DNA of 5,114 nucleotides. It comes from Rhodobacteraceae bacterium UBA3087 (GTDB taxonomy: Bacteria > Pseudomonadota > Alphaproteobacteria > Rhodobacterales > Rhodobacteraceae). The stretch is from the NCBI GenBank assembly GCA_002367285.1, contig DFBF01000278.1:1-5114 (forward strand), in the 5' to 3' direction. Positions 1 to 5,114 of the stretch are shown here, one piece after another. The notes under the pieces were generated by a model. The model ran no database searches. It worked only from the letters and a program-made list of their open reading frames with translations, and was not told where the DNA came from. The stretch's first letter is position 1. The number at the start of each line of letters is the position of its first letter. The position numbers were made by a program, and so were the translations under genes.

Positions 1-2249
1 GCCATGGTGGCGCGGGTTTCTGCAATGATCGCAGGGTCTTCGCTGTTCAACAGCGGTTTCGAAAACTCGACATACCAGTCACAGACCTTGCCCCAGACAT
101 AGGCGTACAGCCCGTTGGCGGCGTCGTTGAAACGGTAAGCCTCCAACGCCTCGTCCACCATGATCCGCGCCTTGGCTGTTTCGCCCACGATCCATTTGTT
201 CACGGTCTGGGTGACGCTGGTCGGGTCGAAATCGGGCGACGGTTTACAGTCGTTCATCTCGGCAAAACGCGCAGCATTCCACAGCTTGGTGCCGAAGTTG
301 CGATAGCCTTTGATGCGTTCCTCGGACAGCTTCAGAACACCACCGATGGCGGCCATCGAGGCATTGGTGAACCGCAGCGCATCAGCGCCGTATTCGTCGA
401 TGATCGCCAGCGGGTCGATGACATTGCCGGTGGTTTTCGACATCTTCTTGCCCTTCTCATCGCGGACAAGCTGGTGCAGGTACACGGTGTGGAAGGGGAC
501 TTCGTCGACCACGGCCAGCTGCATCATCATCATGCGCGCGACCCAGAAAAACAGGATGTCCGCCCCGGTGATCAGCACGTCGGTCGAGAAATATTTCTGC
601 ATTTCCGGCGTGTCAGCAGGCCAGCCCAGCGTGCCAATCGGCCAGAGACCGGAGGAGAACCAGGTGTCGAGCACGTCGGGGTCGCGACGCAATTTGCACT
701 CGTCATTTTCGCCAATACCGCTGTCGTCACCGTCCCCCATTTTCACAAGGATATACGCTTGCTGCCAATCATCAGTACCGTGGTGTGCCGCGGCCTTCTC
801 GTAGGCTTCAGTAGTGTTCGAGGCGCAGAACCCATTTCCATGCATATCATACCAAACCGGCACCTGATGCCCCCACCAGAGCTGACGGGAAATACACCAG
901 GGCTCAATGTTTTCCAGCCAGTGGTAATAGGTCTTCTCACCGCTTTCCGGGATGATCTTGGTGCGGCCTTCGCGCACCGCGTCCAGCGCCGGGCCGACGA
1001 TTTGCGCCGTGTCGACATACCATTGGTCGGTCAGATAGGGCTCAATCGCGACCTTGGACCGGTCGCCGTGCGGCACCATGTGGCGGTCTTCGTCGATGCC
1101 GTCCAGCCAGCCATTGTCATGGGCCTCGGTCACGATGGCGTCGCGGGCCTCGTATCGGTCCATGTCGTGGAACCGCACCACGGTGTCGGCCAGCATCTCG
1201 TCGTCGCAGCCCTCGGCAAATTCGGCGTTGTCGCGCAGGACCATCTGCGCGCGGGTGCCCATCACGTTGATGATGCGCAGGCCCGTGCGTTTGCCCACAT
1301 CGCGGTCATTGAAATCATGTGCGGGGGTGATTTTCACGGCCCCGGTGCCCTTTTCGGGATCGGCGTAATCATCGGCGACAATCGGGATCGTGCGGCCCAC
1401 CAGCGGCAGGGTCACGGTCTTGCCGATCAGATGTTTGTAGCGCTCATCATCCGGGTGTACGGCAACGCCGGTGTCGCCCAGCATGGTTTCGGGCCGCGTG
1501 GTGGCGACGACCAGATAGTCGCGGATCTCGCGGGCGATTTCAATGCCGTCGTCGTCCTTGGTGATGTGGGTATAGGTCTCGCCATCATTCAGCTTGTAAC
1601 GCAGGCGCCACATTTTGCCGTTCACTTCGATCTGTTCGACTTCGAGGTCGGAGATCGCGGTTTCGAAATGCGGGTCCCAGTTCACCAGGCGCTTACCTTT
1701 GTAGATCAGGCCTTTGTTGTACATCTCCACAAAGACCTTGATGACGGCGTCGTGGAAGTTAGGGGAATTTTCGTGGCCTGTGCGCGGATCGCCCGCAGCA
1801 CCGGCCATGGTGAAGGCGTTGCGGTCCCAGTCACACGAGGAGCCGAGGCGTTTGAGCTGGTTCACAATCGTGCCGCCGGATTCACCTTTCCATTCCCAGA
1901 CCTTGGCCAGAAACGCCTCGCGCCCCAATTCGCGCCGCGAGGGTTGCTGTGTGGCTGCCAGCATCTTTTCGACCTGCAACTGGGTTGCAATGCCCGCGTG
2001 GTCCTGGCCAGGCTGCCACAGCGTGTCAAAGCCGCGCATCCGGTGCCAGCGCACCAGGATATCCTGAAGCGTGTTGTTGAAGGCATGGCCGACATGCAGC
2101 GCGCCGGTCACGTTGGGCGGTGGGATCATCACGCAAAAGCTTTCCTTGCGCGAGGCATTGGCACCTGCGCGGAAGGCTCCGGCGGCCTCCCAAGCGGCAT
2201 AAATTTCGCCTTCGCGGGCGGCTGCGTCGAATGTTTTTTCCATGGCCAT
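1..2249 (-). CDS. valS: Valyl-tRNA synthetase, 3' end beyond the window
   Basis: A cytoplasmic class I aminoacyl-tRNA synthetase that uses ATP to charge tRNA-Val with valine and hydrolyses mischarged products. The frame is open without a stop for 749 codons and runs off the left edge. Family members are usually 900 to 1000 residues, so the C-terminal part, including the tail coiled coil, is missing here. Visible motifs: the class I signature PPPNVTG followed by HVGH (residues 52-55, the HIGH motif); GQDHAGIATQ just after it; the CP1 editing domain with TTRPET (250-255) and HDFND (311-315); WCISRQLWWGHQ (451-462); DPDVLDTWFSSGLWP (523-537); and KMSKT (602-606, the KMSKS motif). The anticodon-binding domain starts at about residue 650 (GYRNFGTKLWNAARF lies just before it). 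I chose the ATG at 2249 because the start MAMEKTF is typical of alphaproteobacterial ValS and a weak GGGA lies 9 bases upstream; a second ATG at 2243 is possible. No frameshift was seen when I translated the whole stretch. Confidence 0.98.
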   Translation of the reverse strand, partial: MAMEKTFDAAAREGEIYAAWEAAGAFRAGANASRKESFCVMIPPPNVTGALHVGHAFNNTLQDILVRWHRMRGFDTLWQPGQDHAGIATQLQVEKMLAATQQPSRRELGREAFLAKVWEWKGESGGTIVNQLKRLGSSCDWDRNAFTMAGAAGDPRTGHENSPNFHDAVIKVFVEMYNKGLIYKGKRLVNWDPHFETAISDLEVEQIEVNGKMWRLRYKLNDGETYTHITKDDDGIEIAREIRDYLVVATTRPETMLGDTGVAVHPDDERYKHLIGKTVTLPLVGRTIPIVADDYADPEKGTGAVKITPAHDFNDRDVGKRTGLRIINVMGTRAQMVLRDNAEFAEGCDDEMLADTVVRFHDMDRYEARDAIVTEAHDNGWLDGIDEDRHMVPHGDRSKVAIEPYLTDQWYVDTAQIVGPALDAVREGRTKIIPESGEKTYYHWLENIEPWCISRQLWWGHQVPVWYDMHGNGFCASNTTEAYEKAAAHHGTDDWQQAYILVKMGDGDDSGIGENDECKLRRDPDVLDTWFSSGLWPIGTLGWPADTPEMQKYFSTDVLITGADILFFWVARMMMMQLAVVDEVPFHTVYLHQLVRDEKGKKMSKTTGNVIDPLAIIDEYGADALRFTNASMAAIGGVLKLSEERIKGYRNFGTKLWNAARFAEMNDCKPSPDFDPTSVTQTVNKWIVGETAKARIMVDEALEAYRFNDAANGLYAYVWGKVCDWYVEFSKPLLNSEDPAIIAETRATM

Positions 2250-2267
2250 GGTGCGTGTGTCCCAAGC

Positions 2268-2286
2268 GTCAATTCTGCGGTCAATT
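2268..2286. repeat. Short direct repeat upstream of valS
   Basis: The 7-base word GTCAATT occurs at 2268-2274 and again at 2280-2286, 12 bases apart start to start. Read on the minus strand it is AATTGAC twice, ending about 18 bases before the valS start codon. Each copy contains TTGAC, which resembles a sigma-70 -35 box, but I see no convincing -10 box at the right distance. It could be a regulator site or chance. The repeat is seen directly; any function is a guess. Confidence 0.3.
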
Positions 2287-2352
2287 TTGTGGTCTGGGGA
2301 CATGTATCGAATGGGCGCGCCAAGGGGAAGGGGGCAGGCGTTTCCAAATGGA

Positions 2353-2365
2353 GTGCCTACGGCAC
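2353..2365. other. Short hairpin in the valS upstream spacer
   Basis: A perfect 5-bp inverted repeat, GTGCC-TAC-GGCAC, with a three-base loop. It lies about 100 bases before the valS start codon, within the 169-base spacer between the broken HD-domain gene and valS. There is no T tract next to it on either strand, so it is not a classical intrinsic terminator. It may be leader-RNA structure or chance in GC-rich DNA. Confidence 0.3.
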
Positions 2366-2383
2366 GCTGGATGTCGCGCGCGC

Positions 2384-2398
2384 CCCGGTTTCACCGGG
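2384..2398 (-). terminator. Possible weak terminator hairpin after the broken HD-domain gene
   Basis: A perfect 6-bp inverted repeat, CCCGGT-TTC-ACCGGG on the plus strand, begins 20 bases past the stop codon of the broken HD-domain gene on the minus strand. Position and GC content would suit a transcription terminator. However, the minus-strand sequence after it is an alternating GC run and not a U tract, so intrinsic termination would be weak at best. Confidence 0.3.
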
Positions 2399-2418
2399 AC
2401 ACGCTCGGGATTGGCGCT

Positions 2419-2904
2419 TCAGGCGGTCTTGCGATCTTGGGCAATCGTTGCGTTGGTCAGAGGCTCGCGCACGCCTGCGCGGATGACGTCTGGGTCATAA
2501 GGTTTGCGGGCGAAGACCGCACGCACCATGGGCGCAAAGAAGTCGAGCGGCAGGGTGTCATAGTCGGGGTCAAACGACGCCTGATCCCAACGCTCGCAGA
2601 ATTCTGCGGTACTGTCGAAATTGGCGTGGCTGCGGTGGCGATCACACTTGTTTTGGTTAAGCCCGTCCAGATGGTGGCCATAGTACAGCTTCTGGAAATC
2701 ACCGTGGGTTTGCACCAGCCAAGCGCGGTGTTCACGCAATGGCAAGGCGCGTGATCTGATAGCCCGACAGGCTTTCGTCCAGGGCGATCAAGGCTTGTCA
2801 CAGGCGTCGGCGGTATGTTTGGTATGGCCGATTTTATGGGCGGCCAGGGTTTCACAGTCCGCACAGGTGCCATCCTTCATCTGAGTGAATTTGATTTTGT
2901 CCAT
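2419..2904 (-). pseudogene. Decayed HD-domain hydrolase-like gene (frameshift and internal deletion)
   Basis: Three minus-strand pieces in different frames line up, in order, with one Rhodobacteraceae HD-domain protein family known to me from memory. Piece 1 (2904 to about 2795) starts MDKIKFTQMKDGT and reads to HTKHTADA before a stop at 2788-2790. Piece 2 (2794 to about 2741) reads ALIALDESLSGYQITRLA and stops at 2732-2734. Piece 3 (about 2745 to 2419) reads LREHRAWLVQTHGDFQ, then YYGHHLDGLN, then FCERWDQASFDPDYDTLP and DFFAPMVRAVFARKPYDP, and ends at TGA. Between pieces 2 and 3 intact relatives have roughly 45-50 further residues, including the HD motif (like LLHDIGD) and an upstream metal-ligand His. 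These are absent here, so a catalytic product is not expected. A TTG-started 108-residue C-terminal ORF remains but has no HD motif. The exact activity of the parent family (phosphohydrolase or PhnZ-like oxygenase) cannot be told. One frameshift alone could be a sequencing error, but the missing segment cannot be explained that way. Confidence 0.8.
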
Positions 2905-2935
2905 TTGGTCTTCGGTCGTTGCAGGCAGGGTGAGG

Positions 2936-2948
2936 GGCACGGCGTGCC
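2936..2948. other. Short hairpin between pgm and the broken gene
   Basis: A perfect 5-bp inverted repeat, GGCAC-GGC-GTGCC, lies in the 95-base spacer between the pgm stop codon and the start of the broken HD-domain gene. No T tract follows on the minus strand, so it does not look like an intrinsic terminator for pgm. I see nothing else in this spacer apart from a C/G-rich run next to the pgm stop. Confidence 0.25.
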
Positions 2949-2999
2949 GGATCTGATCTGGAAACGAGCTGTGGTCGCAAACGGGCGGGGGGGCTGGGT

Positions 3000-4628
3000 T
3001 CAGGTCATCACGTCCGGCGTGCTGCGCCCGGTGCGGGCGGTGACCCCGGCGATGGCGTCCGTGGCGCGGACCACTTGTGCCAGGGCGGTTTGGGTTTCAA
3101 TCCCGTGATCGCCGTCGATGCCCGTGTATTGCTCAAGGTAAAGCCGCAAGGTGGCCCCCTCGGTGCCGGTGCCCGACAGGCGCAGAACCACCCGTGCGCC
3201 ACCGTTGAACGTCACGATCAGCCCTTGATTGGCGCTGATCGCCCCATCGACGGGGTCAATATAGGTGAAATCCTGTGCTGTTTTGACGGTTAGCCCTTCG
3301 AAAACCTGTCCGGGCAGGTCGGGAAGGGCGGATTTCACCGCGTCAATCACCGCGTTGGCCTGGTCAATCGGTAGGGCTTCGTAGTCGTGGCGCGAATAGT
3401 AATGGCGGCCAAAGCGGGCCCAGTGGGCCGTCAGGATGTCGGCAACCGACTGGCCGCGCACTGCCAGGATGTTCAGCCACAACAGCACGGCCCACAGCCC
3501 GTCTTTTTCACGCAGATGGTGCGAACTGGTGCCTGCGCTTTCCTCGCCACACAGGGTGATGCGCCCTGCGTCCAAAAGATTGCCGAAGAACTTCCAACCC
3601 GTCGGGGTTTGAAAGGCTTCGACGCCAAGGGCCTGTGCCACCAGATCCACCGCGCCCGAGGTCGGCATGGAGCGCGCAACCCCCGCGATCCCGCCCGCAT
3701 AGGCCGGGGCCAGGTGTGCATTGGCGGCCAGAACCGCCAGGCTGTCAGAGGGGCCAACATAGATGCCGCGCCCCATCACCATGTTGCGATCGCCATCGCC
3801 ATCAGATGCGGCGCCGAAATCCGGGGCATTCGGGCCTAGCATTTCTTCATACAGCACATGGGCCCAGACCGGGTTGGGGTCGGGGTGGCCTCCGCCGAAA
3901 TCCGGGCGCGGCGTGCCGTTCACCACAGTGCCTGTGGGCGCGCCCAGTTCCGTTTCCAGAATGCGATGTGCATAGGGGCCGGTCACCGCGTGCATTGCGT
4001 CGAACCGCATGGTGAACCCACGCGCGAACATCTCCCGGATGGCCTTGAAATCAAACAGTGTTTCCATCAGCGCGGCATAGTCTGTCACGGGGTCGACAAT
4101 TTCGACCACCATGTCGCCCAGTTGGTATTCCCCCAACTGGTCAAGGTCTGGTGGCGTGCCCGTAGCGATGTGGTACTCCGTTATCTGTCCGGTTTCGGCA
4201 AAGATCGCATCTGTTACCGCCTCGGGCGCAGGGCCTCCGTTGCCAATGTTCAGTTTCAGGCCGAAGTCGCCGTTGGGGCCGCCGGGATTGTGGCTGGCGG
4301 ACAGGATCAGCCCGCCATCAGCGTCGCGCAGCCGGATCAGATGTGACACCGCAGGCGTGGACAACAGCCCACCCTGGCCGACGATCACCCGCGCCACCCC
4401 GTTGGCCGCCGCCATGCGCAGGACCGTGGCAATGGCCTGGGCGTTGAAGAACCGCCCGTCGCCGCCAATGACCAGCGTTTTGCCAGCCGCGCCCCAGGCG
4501 GTGAAAATCGCCTGGGTATAGTTTTCCAGAAACCCCGGTGCGCTGAAGTCGGCCACCTTCTTGCGCAACCCCGAGGTGCCGGGTTTCTGACCCGCAATGG
4601 GTCGCGTTGAAATGGTTTGAACGCGCAT
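3000..4628 (-). CDS. pgm: Alpha-D-glucose phosphoglucomutase
   Basis: A cytoplasmic phosphohexomutase that interconverts glucose-1-phosphate and glucose-6-phosphate through a phosphoserine enzyme and glucose-1,6-bisphosphate. It feeds glycogen and UDP-/ADP-glucose synthesis in one direction and glycolysis or Entner-Doudoroff breakdown in the other. The 542-residue protein is full length for the PGM1-like bacterial family. The four signature loops are present: KPGTSGLRKK near the N terminus (15-24); the catalytic loop SASHNPGG with Ser112 as the predicted phosphoserine; the Mg-binding loop DGDGDR (Asp276, Asp278, Asp280); the sugar-specificity loop GEESAG (361-366); and the C-terminal phosphate-binding loop RLSGTGTEGA (483-492). 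All key residues are intact. The ATG at 4628 is supported by the family-typical N terminus and by AGGGG 7 bases upstream. The gene follows the Lrp-type regulator by 30 bases and may share its transcript. Identity is secure; the sugar preference for glucose is inferred from the family. Confidence 0.98.
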   Translation of the reverse strand: MRVQTISTRPIAGQKPGTSGLRKKVADFSAPGFLENYTQAIFTAWGAAGKTLVIGGDGRFFNAQAIATVLRMAAANGVARVIVGQGGLLSTPAVSHLIRLRDADGGLILSASHNPGGPNGDFGLKLNIGNGGPAPEAVTDAIFAETGQITEYHIATGTPPDLDQLGEYQLGDMVVEIVDPVTDYAALMETLFDFKAIREMFARGFTMRFDAMHAVTGPYAHRILETELGAPTGTVVNGTPRPDFGGGHPDPNPVWAHVLYEEMLGPNAPDFGAASDGDGDRNMVMGRGIYVGPSDSLAVLAANAHLAPAYAGGIAGVARSMPTSGAVDLVAQALGVEAFQTPTGWKFFGNLLDAGRITLCGEESAGTSSHHLREKDGLWAVLLWLNILAVRGQSVADILTAHWARFGRHYYSRHDYEALPIDQANAVIDAVKSALPDLPGQVFEGLTVKTAQDFTYIDPVDGAISANQGLIVTFNGGARVVLRLSGTGTEGATLRLYLEQYTGIDGDHGIETQTALAQVVRATDAIAGVTARTGRSTPDVMT

Positions 4629-4635
4629 GGATATG

Positions 4636-4640
4636 CCCCT
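4636..4640 (-). promoter_or_regulatory. Ribosome binding site of pgm
   Basis: AGGGG on the minus strand, separated by 7 bases from the ATG at 4628. This is a good Shine-Dalgarno match and supports that start codon. It sits inside the 30-base gap after the regulator's stop codon, which leaves little room for a separate pgm promoter there. Confidence 0.7.
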
Positions 4641-4658
4641 GATTACTGTATGTCCTGC

Positions 4659-5090
4659 TTAACGCAACCGGTCGATCCGCGTCGACAGGTGGATCAGGCT
4701 TTCCGACGATTTTACCCCATCGATTTCGCCGATGACATCCAGCGCATGGTCCAGTTCGGCCGTTGAACCCGCCGCCAGTTGCAACACCATGTCAAAGCGC
4801 CCTGAGGCCGTGTGGGCGGTTTCAACCGGGCTGAGCGTTTTCAGACGGGCCAAAACGGCGGGCGTCGAACGCGGCTCAAGCGAGATCAGGACCGTTGCAC
4901 GGATCTGGTCGCGCCGCGCGCCATCGCCCAGCTTCAATGCGTAGCCGGCGATGATCCCGCGCTCCTCCAGGCGTTCGATCCGTGCCTGAACGGTGGACCG
5001 GGCCAGGCCCAGACGGCGGGCCAGGGTGGCCACGGGCAAGCGGGCATTGCTTTCAAGCTGGATCAGCAATTGGCGGTCGGTATCGTCCAT
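4659..5090 (-). CDS. Lrp/AsnC-family transcriptional regulator
   Basis: A 143-residue DNA-binding protein with the usual two-domain layout of the Lrp/AsnC (feast/famine) family. The AsnC-type winged helix-turn-helix is at residues 1-50: it opens MDDTDRQLLIQLESNAR and has LARRLGLARSTVQARIERLE (23-42) as the helix-turn-helix, followed by RGIIAGY. The RAM ligand-binding and oligomerisation domain covers about 62-140, with SGRFDMVLQLAAGS (96-109) corresponding to the effector-binding turn and SSESLIHLSTRID near the end. Such proteins typically form dimers or octamers and respond to an amino acid, but the ligand cannot be read from the sequence. It lies 30 bases upstream of pgm on the same strand, so the two may form an operon. 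The ATG at 5090 matches the usual compact N terminus of the family; the ribosome binding site is weak (GAAAGAA). The promoter would lie past the right edge of the window. Confidence 0.95.
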   Translation of the reverse strand: MDDTDRQLLIQLESNARLPVATLARRLGLARSTVQARIERLEERGIIAGYALKLGDGARRDQIRATVLISLEPRSTPAVLARLKTLSPVETAHTASGRFDMVLQLAAGSTAELDHALDVIGEIDGVKSSESLIHLSTRIDRLR

Positions 5091-5099
5091 ATGTATCGT
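5080..5099. repeat. Direct repeat overlapping the regulator start
   Basis: The word GTATCGT occurs at 5080-5086 and at 5093-5099, 13 bases apart, flanking the start codon of the Lrp/AsnC gene. Lrp-family genes are often autoregulated, so a repeat here could be an operator half-site pair, but it does not resemble the AT-rich palindromic Lrp box. It could equally be chance. Only the repeat itself is supported. Confidence 0.2.
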
Positions 5100-5114
5100 T
5101 CTTTCGTCGTTATG

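Noticed and set aside
602..606. KMSKT instead of KMSKS in ValS as a sign of altered catalysis (numbers are residues of the protein; about bases 434-448)
   Set aside because: The last position of this motif varies among class I synthetases, and the essential lysine and methionine-serine-lysine core is intact.
2259..2286. A sigma-70 promoter using TTGACC as -35 box for valS
   Set aside because: At a 17-base spacing the -10 candidate is GACACA, a poor match, and transcription would start only a few bases before the start codon.
474..2486. A 670-codon open frame on the plus strand
   Set aside because: It lies antisense to valS, which has clear catalytic motifs over the same DNA. The plus-strand translation shows no recognisable domain and is what GC-rich codon bias produces opposite a real gene.
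2800..2870. A C-x2-C ... H ... H pattern in the N-terminal remnant (CADCETLAAH, then HTKH), like a zinc finger
   Set aside because: This stretch aligns with a part of the HD-domain family that has no such cysteines, and the gene is broken just after it. Chance substitutions are the simpler explanation.
2457..2873. A 138-codon minus-strand open frame across the pgm-valS interval
   Set aside because: It runs out of frame with all three pieces of the HD-domain remnant for most of its length, and its proline-rich text has no family character. The other frames carry the conserved protein text.
3387..4346. Several plus-strand open frames opposite pgm
   Set aside because: They are antisense shadows of an intact, full-length pgm and resemble no family.
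1..5114. Mobile elements, CRISPR arrays, tRNA or rRNA genes, or an undescribed multi-gene system
   Set aside because: I saw no transposase, integrase, long terminal inverted repeat, regularly spaced repeat or tRNA-like sequence. All intact genes are common housekeeping or regulatory types.

Overview
The window looks like ordinary chromosomal DNA from a high-GC alphaproteobacterium, most likely a member of the Rhodobacteraceae (Roseobacter/Rhodobacter group). This placement rests on GC-rich codon use and on protein wording that I recognise from that family; I ran no database search. All real genes read on the minus strand, so the biological order runs from the right end to the left end of the window.

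Layout, in direction of transcription: (1) a complete Lrp/AsnC-family transcriptional regulator (5090 to 4659); (2) 30 bases further on, a complete alpha-D-glucose phosphoglucomutase, pgm (4628 to 3000), preceded by a good ribosome binding site; (3) a 95-base spacer; (4) a broken HD-domain hydrolase-like gene (2904 to 2419), readable only as three pieces in different frames and missing the middle part where the HD metal-binding motif should be; (5) a 169-base spacer with two short hairpins and a short direct repeat; (6) valS, valyl-tRNA synthetase (2249 leftwards), whose C-terminal part lies beyond the left edge of the window. There is no gene-free stretch longer than 300 bases.

Pgm interconverts glucose-1-phosphate and glucose-6-phosphate, linking central sugar metabolism to glycogen and nucleotide-sugar synthesis. 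ValS is an essential translation enzyme. They show no functional link beyond a shared strand. The regulator and pgm are close enough to be cotranscribed, which makes pgm a possible target or partner of the regulator, but that is inference from spacing only.

I found no sign of an undescribed multi-gene system, mobile element, CRISPR array or RNA gene. The point most worth a second look is the decayed HD-domain gene between pgm and valS. The long open frames on the plus strand are antisense shadows of valS and pgm.
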